This document shows positions 34,807 to 46,981 of a stretch of DNA of 64,000 bases, one piece after another. Under the pieces are notes generated by a model. The model was not told where the DNA came from. It was given only the letters and a program-made list of their open reading frames with translations, and searched no databases. The stretch is taken from assembly GCA_033002965.1 (NCBI GenBank), contig JAURVB010012860.1, forward strand, positions 1 to 64,000, written 5' to 3'. Source of the DNA: Piper betle (Eukaryota; Streptophyta; Magnoliopsida; Piperales; Piperaceae). Position numbers and translations under genes: made by a program. Within the stretch, counting starts at the first letter, position 1; every line of letters begins with the position of its first letter.

Positions 34807-36770
34807 GTGCCTGCATGTTGTGCTTGTAAATAGCCTGAATGTTCTTTTATCTTCCTCCTGAACAGAGAACCTCTATGGATTCCATGTACATACTCCATCA
34901 TTCTCTCTATGACTTGGCTCTCATTGGTTCTAGTTTCATCTTCAACATCTGTAATCTTGCCTCATTGCCTTGTATATGGAAGAGAGGAGAATGGCTCGTC
35001 GTCCTATTGCTAGTACAGATCAATGCCCACTGATGTCTCTCCCTATTTTTAAAAAAATATATGAGATTTTCTTATTATTAAGTTGGTATTTTGAATCATG
35101 GGATGTATTATGGGAACAGTTATATCAAAGTGATTGCGTAACATTTATGTGGGGTGTGCTAGTTTGTGTAAAGAAGCCATGAACAGAGCCCGGATTTTGA
35201 ATAGCATGAACCGTTTCCCTCCCTTTTTCCTCAATTATCATGTGAACCATTTGAAGCCATGACAAGGTGAGTTATTGAAGGGGGGGACCTTTGCTGCATA
35301 TCAATACTGGGCGGTGGCCCGTGGTGGTGCCCTTTCTCAGGATAATTGGTGAGACAGGGCTAACGGAAGGCTTGTCGTCTTCACATTTCATTAATTATCA
35401 AGTGGAAGATGCCATGCTTCTGATTGATCATTGATGTAGTACACAGAAAAGCCTTATTATACATCTGGCGCATCAGATGGACGTCGTCCCCATACAGTTC
35501 AAGTTCATGTTGTAAGTGCTAACCCCTTTCGTCGAGTTGTGTGTAGATGCCCTACCAGATTTGAGTTATGCCAGACAATAAGACAGAAAGTTACTTTGTA
35601 GACCCGTATGTGTTTGGAGATGCCCGAATTGGGGATCTTCCATGGGTGATCGAAGAAGCATCATGTACCGGAGCACCTCACATGCCATTGAACCCGATCA
35701 GTTGTGAGTTTTTGTACATAATGAGCTAATAATTGAAGAGGGGAGAAGGTTGGCAACACAATGTACTTCTGATCGCTTGGGGAAAAAAAAGTACTGTTCT
35801 CAACCAGAATGTTTTGACGTTTGGGTTATCCTATTTCACAACGCTGGTCTTCGAAACTAATTTGAATGCAGAGAGTAATACTTAACAGAGTACTGTTTAA
35901 CGCATGTACTCATTCATATATGACTAACCTCAAGCTCCTTGCTGGGTTTCTCATTGGAGCCAAGATTATTGAATGAAATTTCTATCATCTCGAAGGAGAT
36001 ATAGCTAAGCAATAAACATCATAAAAACAAAAGATTTTTAGCTCCGTCTTGCCATTTGGACACAACATGCTCAGAATACTCGGTTAAAATGTCACCTAGT
36101 AGAAGGCTTTACGAGGTTGGCAGTACTAGTGCTTGCTACGGCTACCCAGTGTCTCATGGAGCTAATGGTTTATCCAAGGAGCTTGCAGCTTATCGATGAA
36201 GGAATATTTGTGGTGGGCATATTGGTGCTGATCCCGGCTTCCGATCGAGGGGAAGGTACTGTCGATCTACACAGTCAACTGCGTTGCTAATTGCTGGGTT
36301 CATTTGTGCACTTGAAGAAGATGACAATGAGGATGATGATGATAATGATAAACCTATAGTTTTTGTTTATAACGTTTGTGATTTAGTTGTATCCACAACT
36401 TGACTTCCTAAACTCAAATTGATCGGTAGTATGTGGTTTCATTGCTTTTAACAAACATTTGCATTGTGCATGATCTAAGCCTCTCCACCACACCTACGGA
36501 TGACTACCTTCATTGAGAACATAAAACTAAGAAGGCGTCCGTGAATCATGATGGTTAGGTATTTTATATTTCAGGGGTAATTAACTGATGTATAGTCAAA
36601 TCGGGTGTAAGACCCGATCAACATTTAATTATACATAGGTGACATTAATTATAAATAAATAACAGGATTTATTTATTATTAAAATTTTAAAATTAACCCC
36701 TTAAATATTTAACAAAAAATATTTTTTAAAGACCGATTAGGTTTTATAGTTAATTTGTATCTCATTTTTA
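34807..36770. other. 3'UTR and intergenic DNA
   Basis: The first ~400 bases are probably the 3'UTR of the U-box gene. I see no gene after that. Confidence 0.45.
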
Positions 36771-36779
36771 CTCAAAAAG

Positions 36780-37190
36780 GCCGCTAAATTTCGATCCAGT
36801 GACCAATATTTTACCCCCTCGTGGAGGTCTGCCAGCCTGCGTGTCCACATGCGTGTCCACAGGCAGGGGGCTACGGTGAGGAGGGGTGGTCGTGGCATGG
36901 GGCGGCGGTTGGGGAGTGTGCGGAGGGGCCGCCACGGGGTGGTGGCGGTAGGGCAGTGTAGACGGCGGCAGGGGTCGGTCACTCGCAAGTGGGTAGACGG
37001 GCATACGGGCTCGACAAGGTGGTGGCGGTCGTGAAAGAGGAGTGCGGGTAGCGGGGTGCGGGTGGGGGAAGAGGGGGTGCTGGCAGGGGGTGGGGGCAAT
37101 CAGGCAGGTGGACCGGATGGGTAGGCAGACAAGTCTTAGGGGGCCGTTGGATGATTCGTGGGCCATTAGATTTCATCCAATGGCAGTAGC
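36780..37190. other. GC-rich, G-biased island, non-coding
   Basis: An abrupt GC-rich block (GGTGGTGGCGG- and GGGTGGGGG-like runs on the plus strand) lies between AT-rich flanks. ORFs exist in several frames but all are low-complexity Pro/Arg or Gly/Arg, as expected from composition alone. It ends near GGCCGTTGGATGATTC, a motif similar to the one bounding the GC island at 51.9 kb. Confidence 0.4.
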
Positions 37191-37199
37191 ACTATGCGC

Positions 37200-37784
37200 T
37201 GCAAAAAGGGGCATATACCATCCCCCAAATCCCAAATTAAAAAAAATGCCAGCCAATTATCCTTATCTCAACTAACACCCTAAAATACTGATACATGCCA
37301 TACTTGGGTATCACAACTACCATGTTGGATGACTAACAAGTTAGGAATGCCGTTAACTCTTCAACATGAGTGTCGGTGAATCTGCGAACTGTTTTTAATC
37401 GTAAATTATCTGGAAAAAAAGGTGGACCTTTTGAGGATCTTACCGCAATTATTATGATTAAATAATCACACACATTGTTATAATCCTTCACCAATGTCAG
37501 TAAAAACAATTGGGATCAATCACATGAATTGCATTAGACAATCGTGAATTCATAATCCTTACATCAAATTTCTTTTCTTATCTGTGAATAAATGAGTGCA
37601 TATATCCAAAACAAATTTCCCGAAAATACTTGTTAAAAAGCAAACTATTGCAAACAATATAAAAAATATATTAAAAAGCCGTTTGTTTTATTATTTAAAA
37701 TAATTTCAAGTAATAGCCCCACAAGTTAATTTCAAGAATTCTCATGTAAAAAGTAAAATATGGAAAAAAGCGTAACACTGTTTA

Positions 37785-37815
<31 letters not shown>

Positions 37816-38030
37816 AAAAAGAATAAAAAAGAAGGAAATCCCAACCGAATTTCTCCCAAATCCCCAAAAATGCCGTGAAAATCTGCATTTTCAATCCACC
37901 GATTCCTCGAATTCCGAACCCAATCTTTGTTTCCTTCTTCATTCTTGCGATTGATTTGGTTGTTGTTGTCAATCTGGAAAGAAAAAGCAAAGATTTTGGT
38001 GTCGATTTGAGCGGAGACCGAAGGGTTGAT
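37200..38030. other. Spacer and leader of the SPPL gene
   Basis: AT-rich spacer with an AAAT microsatellite at about 37790-37818, followed from ~37840 by sequence likely to be the 5'UTR of the downstream gene. No separate gene is seen. Confidence 0.45.
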
Positions 38031-38038
38031 GCTTGATC

Positions 38039-41000
38039 ATGGCGGATGTGGGGCTACCTTCGATTCGTCTGGTTTTCCAGCTGCTCTTGTTGGTGGTGTT
38101 CTGTATCTCGTTTGCGGTCGGGGACGATGTTTCGCGCGACGACGACTCGCCCAAGATCCCCGGATGCAACAACAATTTTCAGCTGGTATTTATCTTGCCG
38201 GGTTTTTTAATCTTATCCATGCAATTTTCGGCAGTTTGCTTTAAGAAAATGGTTTGCATTGGGAAAGTTGGTGTCTTGATGTGTTGCATTGGGCTTGGTA
38301 GAGGTGAAATTGTTGGTGATTTTGGACGTACAATTGGGGGAATTGTGATTGCGCTTCTTGAATTCGATGGAGATGCATAATGTACGTGTTGTGGTTGTTT
38401 TGAATTAGCAGACAATGTATTTCGTATTCGAATGCAGGTGTGGTTATTTTCGTTGTAAATTTATCACGGCTGAAAATATTATCGATGCAAATTCCATGGT
38501 CTCGAGTAATCATCTTAACATTTTGGGAAACTTGGGCTCATAACTGTTCCATGGTAAGGGAATTGGTGATCGCAATTTGTGGTGATTTGTCCTTGGTGGA
38601 AGGGTTTGCATTTGGGAAGAAGTTGTCTCGTTTTGTTGCAATGAACTTATTAGAGGCGGTGGTTGTGAAGACACAAATAGGGGAATTTTGATCGGGTTTT
38701 TGAGTTCGAAAGACATGGATTATATTTGTGTTTGCAGCATATGTATTTCGTAGTTGAGGCAGACATGGACTTTTTTTTTGTTGGAAATTTGTTACAGCTG
38801 TAAAATTCATTGATATGAATTCTTGACAAGAAAGTTTGTTGTGTTTCATTATCATATACATGAAAATAAGTAATCGTCTTTAATTTTTCTGGAAACTTGG
38901 GCATATGGAATGCTTTTTGCTAATAAAAAATTGTGTTATGGGTTTTGTTTATGTCTCGCAGATTTCTATTGTGGGATGAGTATGGAAACAATTCTTCTTT
39001 AAGACAACAATTTTTTTCTGTGTTTTAGAGTTACCTTTTATTTTCATCTCTTCCCATTTGCAGTTTTTTCTCCTCACATTATTGCATTCCATTTATTCTA
39101 CTGTATATATTTGATAGATATATTTTTGACTTGTTCTGTCCTTGTATTAACTTACCGTGTACTTTGTTAAATTGTGAAGCTTCTGCAATGAATTCTTTTT
39201 ATTGGCCTGATTAATAGTTTCTCCTTTGAATGTTGCAGAAAAGAGTTTAATTTTGTCTGTTGCAGGTTAAAGTGAAGAACTGGGTAAATGGGAGAGAGGA
39301 AGATAGTTTGGTTGGCCTAAGTGCTTCTTTTGGCTCATCTTTGCCCACTAAGGCCGATAAAGCTCAACGATTTCCTGCTGCTTTGGCAGATCCCAGTAGC
39401 TGTTGCTCTAATTTATCTACAAAGGTAATTTTTCATATCAACTTCATAACATACTTCTAATATTATGACGATCAAGTTGTTGGGCTACATAAACATAATT
39501 CTTGCGAAAATTTTTATTTTAACTCTGAATGCTTTGTTCTGAGGGCCCTATGGTCAAGTGATCAATTTAATGAATTTTTGCTAACATATGACTAAAGACG
39601 ATCTCTGATGAAATAGTTATGTGGTATACCATGTCTTGATTGTTGTCCTGTTGTGACTAGTTCTATGATTTAGTTAATTACTTAATTTCCTTTTATTAAA
39701 TTGATCTGATTTCTATGCAGCTATCTAATTGTATTGCCTTGGCCGATCGTGGCGAGTGTGCATTTACTGCTAAAGCTCAAATTGCTCAATTAGCTGGTGC
39801 TTCTGGCTTGCTGGTTATAAATGATAAAGAAGGTAGATTTGTTGAAATTTGTTCATGCGTTTATTTACACTAAAGCTCCTGTTATCTTTTCCTGACAAGC
39901 TGACCTTTATGTCTCCAATATTTGTTTCAGATCTTTACAAAATGGTATGTACGGAAAATGACACGTCCCTTGACATCAAACTTCCTGTTGTAATGATCCC
40001 GAAGTCTGGGGGAGATATTTTGAAAAAGGCTATGGCCGAAGGAAAGGGTGAGGTTTCATATTTTATCTTTGTGGGAATATTGGTACTTGTATGTGTTCCT
40101 GGGAGAGTTTTTTCCCCTTTTTTTGAATCTGGTCAGTTGGAAGGAAGCACGATACTGTGACCATGGTAATTGAATGTTACAGCTGCATCCATTCTTAAGT
40201 GGTGGGTTGGTTGATTGTTAGTTTTTCTTTTGTAGTGGAGCTCCTTCTATATTCTCCTAAACGCCCTGTCATGGATTTCTCTGACATTTTTCTGTGGCTG
40301 ATGGCTGTCGGAACAATTCTTTGTGCTGCACTCTGGAAGATTTTGTTGCATCTGACCAGACCGATGAGCGCAACAATGAAATTACAAGAAAGGCTAGATA
40401 ACATTCTTTTGAACTGTTTATCGATGTTCACCTTGTCATTATGTGTTTTAGTTTTTTTACTCAGCTCTAGCCTCTAATAATTAAGTGTAATGAGTTACAT
40501 GAATTTTAAAGTGACTTGTGGACCATTATATAATTTGGTGCTGTCTAATTGTATAACACAAGTATATTAGTAATACCAATAACTTGTATTTATAATATGA
40601 CTGCCACCAAGATGCCTACGCAAAGTGGTTTTTCTTTTAATTCATTTTCTATTTGCTCTTGGAAAAGCTGGCATAATGCATTAGTTCGAAATATATGCAG
40701 TCTTCAAGAAAAAATTTACTCATGTTTTTTCCTTTTGAATTTTTACAGGTGGTTGTATTCTAATTAATTTTCATCATATTGAAAATTTTAAATGGTGTTT
40801 CATTTCAGGATACTCTTAACTCCATGGAATCCAACAAAGATTATCCGGAAACCTTGAATATTAGTGTGAAAGGGGCTGTAGTATTTGTGATATCAGCCTC
40901 TGTCTTGTTATTGTCGTTGTATTTCTTCATGTCATCTTGGTTCGTTTGGGTGCTGGTAGTGTTGTATTGTATTGGTGGCACAGTGGTAATTTCTTTAGCT

Positions 41001-44000
41001 CTTATTCTTATGAAAAGCACATACTCTACTGTCGTCTACTGCATTGTGTCATTATCATAACTAAGGAGAAGAAGCATGCCAAAAGTACAGTTTCCATCAG
41101 GCCCTTTCTTTTTCAGATAGCAATCTTCATTTGATAGGCTGAAAAAACTAATTCGAAGGTTTTCTATGTCATATATTTCCTGGATCTTTGTGGTTGTTGC
41201 TTCATGAATTATACTCCATGACCAAAAAGTAGCTAGATGATTCATTTGAGACCATTTACACTGATACTTGTATAAATGAACTTAAATTTGGATGTATAGG
41301 TCCCTTGTTTTTTAACGTAAAGCTTTTTTGTTTTTTAGGGTATGCACGTCTGTTTTGTGACAATATTTTCAAGGTACAGTAATGTGCTGAATGCTTTCAA
41401 TTGAATAAACTTTATCTTTCTGCCTTCTTCATTCTACTAATATGTGTTTTCGCTTATTCTTTCTCTCCTTATTTTGTACTAAGCAGAATGTGCAGAAATT
41501 GTGCAAGGATGACAATAAAACTTCCCTTATTTGGGGATGTGTCATTTCTGTCCATCGTGGTCCTTCTTTTCTGTATGGCATTTTCTATCTTTTGGGCTGT
41601 GCACCAGCGTGCATCATATGCTTGGATTGGTCAGGATATTCTTGTCAGTTTCTGTATCCAAGTCATATTTTTTGCATCTAATTTTCTCCACACAGTTAAA
41701 CTGGTGGTGATGACATGCTTATGTGAACTTCTGATTCTTATGTAACTGTTCTACTTTATGTGAAGTATATGAGTTGTGGAGGACGTCTGGCAGTATTTTC
41801 TGTTTAGATCATAGACATTTTAAAATTTCATGGTTTTTCTTCTGTTATCAATCCGATGGCATTGTACACTGTCAGGTTTAATTGTTTTTATATATTGCAT
41901 AGGGTATATGTTTGATGATAACAGTACTACAACTGGCTCGCCTGCCAAATATTAAGGTATATGTTAATTGCTTCCAGTTGTACATTTTTGTTCTTCATCT
42001 TCACCATCTCTATTGCCATAAGTTATTGGAAAACCTAAACTTATTCTTTCATCGCCATTTAACTAAGAATCCTTTTAGCTTTTCCTTTTTCTTCTCCTTG
42101 ATCTTTTTACTACTGCAACTTGACTTGTATCTCATCTGTTGCTATTTTCGGTTTTTATTTATTTCTTATGTTTCATGAACATTTTCCATCAGGTTGCTTC
42201 GGTACTCTTATGCTGTGCATTTTTCTACGACATATTTTGGGTATTCTTGTCACCACTAATCTTCCATGAAAGTGTGATGATTGCGGTGAGTTCTTTAAAT
42301 ATTTTATATGTTATTTATGGCTTGATTGTCTTTAGTAATGTGAATCAATAATCATGGAATGGTAACCATGCAATTGAGGTTTATCTTGCTGCAGCCATTG
42401 TAAAATTCCTTGATACATTTGCAAAATCTGGTTTTTTTCAGACCCATTTTTGTGCAAGATTTTGCAAATTGCCTGCCATGTATATGGACATTCCTTAAAC
42501 TATCTTCATCACCCACCATTTTCCAAATAATTGTAGTCGAGGAGATGGATCATATTTGTTTTATTTGATTCCATTGTAAATTACTCAAGTAATGGTCTTA
42601 TGTTTTGTAGTCTTGCATCCAATAATCATCTTTGTGCATGGCCACCAAACCATCTAAATCAATTCTCTTAATTTAAGTCTGTTGCTGTCATCAGGAATGT
42701 TGTTTTTTTATTTATGTATTTTATGGATAAATAATGCAATTGATGACTCTGTCTCATGTGACATGTCCTTGTTGCTTTTCTGTTAGATTCAGTATTGGAA
42801 TCTATCTGATTATTAATACTAATTGTTCATGATTCTAAACAGTTGTACTCACATGCATGTCTTGCACTTCACCTGATTAGGTTGCTCGTGGTGACAAAAG
42901 TGGTGGAGAAGCAATTCCTATGCTTTTGAGGATTCCTCGATTTTTTGATCAATGGGGTGGTTATGGTATGATTGGATTTGGGGACATCTTATTCCCTGGT
43001 TTACTTCTTTGTTTTGCATATAGGTATGAGATGTTGATTCCCGTCAAGAAGCTCTCTTTGTTCCAGCAATATTTTTTTTGTGTAGAATGTGTTGTCTTTT
43101 ACGAATGGTGTTTTATTATATTCAGTTTATCATCTTTTGATTTTCTGAGGATGAAAAGTTCTAAAAGCAACTGCTCTTCATTAAATTTTATGTATTTATT
43201 TAAAGTTCTTTTATTTATAAGAAAAGGTAGGTCAGGCTTTTGCGTTAGATTCTTTGAATGCAGAAGGCTAGTCTCTTCTGTATTTTGCGAGAAGATAGTT
43301 GAAAAGTTGGTGTTTATTCTTGTTATTAGAAATATTATTTTATTGGATTTCAACTTGGGTTGTATGCCAATTATCTCTTTTTTGGTTTATCATTTCTTTA
43401 TGCTGACATGTGAACTAATTAGTTTTTACCTGTTTAGTTCCTTAAATACTTTGTTGATGTTTAGTGTCACATTTTCTTCTTTTTTGTCTCAGTTTTACTG
43501 ATAAAATCATGCTCGGACTTCTAATGCAGATTTGACAAGATGAAGAATAAGGGCATTTTATGTGGATATTTTGTTTGGTTGTTGATTGGCTATGGATTTG
43601 GTGAGTTTGTTCTTGAAAATTTCCATTTTTGTTTCTTTAAGGCCAATTCTACAGTTAGTTATCAAGAATCAGATATTTTTCATTGAATGATTAATTTTTC
43701 CAACTTTTAACTATTCCCTGATTTTATAAGTTACGGGAACTTTTAAGGCATCAATTGTTTTTTTTCCTATTTGTGAAACTCTTCTAAGTACACATTTTTA
43801 CCAGGTCTTTTCCTTACATATCTTGCTCTATATCTCATGAATGGTCATGGCCAGCCGGCACTTTTGTACCTTGTTCCGTGCACACTAGGTAATGACTTTT
43901 GGATGAGTTCATTATATATTTTGTGTTGATAAAAGAAATCTTAATTTTTTTTTTTTGGTGGGGGGGGGGGGGGGCTAAAACTAGGTGTCACTATTTTATT

Positions 44001-44079
44001 GGGTTGGTTGAGGGGCGAACTGAAAGACTTGTGGAACTGTGATGGCAAGAGTTCTACCGATACACCTTCCGTGACTTGA
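38039..44079 (+). CDS. SPPL: Signal peptide peptidase-like intramembrane protease (SPPL2 type)
   Basis: Fourteen exons: 38039-38185, 39266-39424, 39721-39832, 39931-40047, 40236-40392, 40809-40985, 41339-41373, ~41487-41643, 41903-41956, 42193-42285, 42881-43023, 43530-43600, 43805-43888 and 43985-44079. The ~533-residue product has an N-terminal signal peptide ([18 protein letters not shown]), a lumenal PA domain (residues ~50-185) and then nine-helix protease topology. It carries the aspartyl active-site pair YD ([10 protein letters not shown]~385) and GxGD ([12 protein letters not shown]~438), plus the QPALLYLVP signature. This class cleaves type II membrane stubs in endomembranes. Exon 5 has lost one base: the frame changes near 40350, so the family run [12 protein letters not shown] appears in another frame, and exon lengths then sum correctly only with one added base. 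Intron 5 seems to start GC rather than GT. It converges on the eL32 gene. Confidence 0.9.
43947..43975 (+). repeat. T-tract/G-tract in the last SPPL intron
   Basis: About twelve Ts are followed by GGTG and about fourteen Gs, ending just 10 bases before the acceptor CTAAAACTAG. The G-run replaces the usual pyrimidine tract. Its length is likely to vary between alleles or assemblies. Confidence 0.8.
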
Positions 44080-45212
44080 TCCTTGTCCTAGGGCAAGCTT
44101 AGTTGTTTAGATGAACGATAAAGGTGCCAAAGGGTGGAAAATGGGAGGAGATAAATTGAGGGGCATGGGCAAATTTTCATGCCCCGACGCCACAAATGAT
44201 AAGTGGCATGTGGAAATTTAAGACTCTAGTCAAAATCTGTATTTATGTCAACTATTTCAGTTCTATATGTACCAATTATTGTCAAAAATTAAATGTTCTT
44301 CTTCAAGGCAATTTTGTTCTTGCTGCTAGATGATCACTACGTTTGCGTGTTAATGTGTTTTCATCAGCCCATCTCATGTATAATTTGAGAGAGCCCGAAT
44401 CTGGTTCGCAGCCAGAAATCAATATACTCTCGGTATGCCCAATTTCACATTTCATAAAGATTAGCATAGAGTAACATTTTTCTCCACCCATTTTTAAAAC
44501 AACAAAAACAATTACTCTAAATTAATTTATATATTTTTAAAAAATTTCGCGAATTTATATTAATTTTCAAACCTCCTGATCTTTTGTCATCTACTTTTCT
44601 CCAAGATTGGGAAACATTTTTTGACAGAAAAAAATCTAAAATTTTTCCCACGGACAAAATTCACTTAGAGAACACGTAGACAACACTAGTCAATGTTTAC
44701 TTCGCATTTGACATCCCCGCTTATCAACAACGAACCACCCTAGCACAGACAAGGCACCATAGAGTGATTCTTTGGATTGCACCCAATGTAAACTCCCTAA
44801 CATTTAAATTCTCATTCTCAATAATATCTTCAATAGCATAACAAATTTAAAATGATCACACTACGCAATGGCTACCTGCGACGTTTTCGATTAATTTAAC
44901 AGAGCTATTTTTCCATACCAGATGACAGTAAATTTATGCACAGAGTACGTTCACCGTGATTGCTCCGTAGTTATTATTGACGAGTATAGAGAGCAATGTG
45001 CGAAATCCGCACATCACAGCCACTTCGAATTTTTCTGAATTCCAAAATCACAATGCAGCTGGCAAAGCATTTTTGAGTTCGCTAACAACTCCAAACTATC
45101 GCTACAAAAGTAGATGTCCCTCACCTTAATAGTAAAAATAACATAGGAAGCAAAACCCATGAAATCTTAGACAGGAACAACTCCTTTTAAAATAAAAATT
45201 TAGTTCTCAAGC
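44080..45212. other. Convergent intergenic region
   Basis: This is the spacer between the 3' ends of the SPPL (+) and eL32 (-) genes. It will hold both 3'UTRs; no further gene is seen. Confidence 0.5.
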
Positions 45213-46175
<963 letters not shown>

Positions 46176-46328
46176 TTCTCCGCTCCTTCACATCGAAAAA
46201 CAACACAACCACATCAGATTCAAACCTCAATTTCTCCCAAAAACAACCAAATCGATTCAGATACTCACCAATCGGATGCCGAAGGATCGAAGATTGGGAG
46301 AAGGAAGAAGCGGTTCCACCCCGAGCTC

Positions 46329-46402
46329 TAGGGTTTTACAAAACCCTAATTTATAGAGATGTGGGCCGTCTAAAGGTTGGAGGAGTATAAGCCCATTGGG
46401 CC
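46329..46402 (-). promoter_or_regulatory. Telo-box and site II promoter elements of RPL32
   Basis: A 9-bp inverted repeat, TAGGGTTTT-AC-AAAACCCTA (46329-46348), supplies telo-boxes (AAACCCTA) on both strands about 160 bp before the ATG. TGGGCC site II elements follow at 46362 and 46397, and a GCCCA at 46391. This pairing is the known signature of co-regulated plant ribosomal protein and cell-growth genes, bound by Purα/TRB and TCP factors. Confidence 0.8.
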
Positions 46403-46462
46403 TGTCAACGGCTTTAGATGATTTTGAGGCTGTGGGGCCTGCTACATGGGTTGATTTTGATT

Positions 46463-46745
46463 CAGGCCGTGACAAGAAAAAAAAAAAGGGTTCCGGGAGG
46501 GAGAGGGGAGGGGGTGGGACTGGGCGGATGGAGGAGGAGGGGGCGGGGGCCAGGGTGCAACAGCCGGCGGGTGGAAGGGGAGGGGTCGCGGATGCCGCCG
46601 TTGCCCTGTCGCAGATGCCACCGATCTGGTCGAGGGAAGGCCAGATCCAGCCCATCGCAGCCAAATTTGGCCGGCGGTCAGATTAGGCTGCGACAAGAAA
46701 AAAAGGGTTCTGGGAGGGAGAAGGGAGTGGGTGCAGCCGGGATCG
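46463..46745. repeat. GC-rich block with a direct repeat
   Basis: A ~55-bp unit beginning GACAAGAAAAAAA and continuing GGGTTCYGGGAGGGAGA occurs near 46470 and again near 46691. The DNA between is G-rich with low-complexity ORFs only. It sits upstream of the RPL32 promoter. Confidence 0.7.
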
Positions 46746-46944
46746 GCTTAACCCCACCATGCTCCGCCCTTGCCGCCGCTGCCACGGCGGTATTATGCTG
46801 CTCGATGATCTATGCCATCTTTATAATCAGACAGTTTAAATTAAATTTTAATTTTTTTATAAAAAAATTTGGGCCGTCCTTGTAATCGGATGGCCCAAGA
46901 AATTTGTGGTACAAAAAATCGACTCTAGAAGTACAGGAAATCGG

Positions 46945-46981
<37 letters not shown>

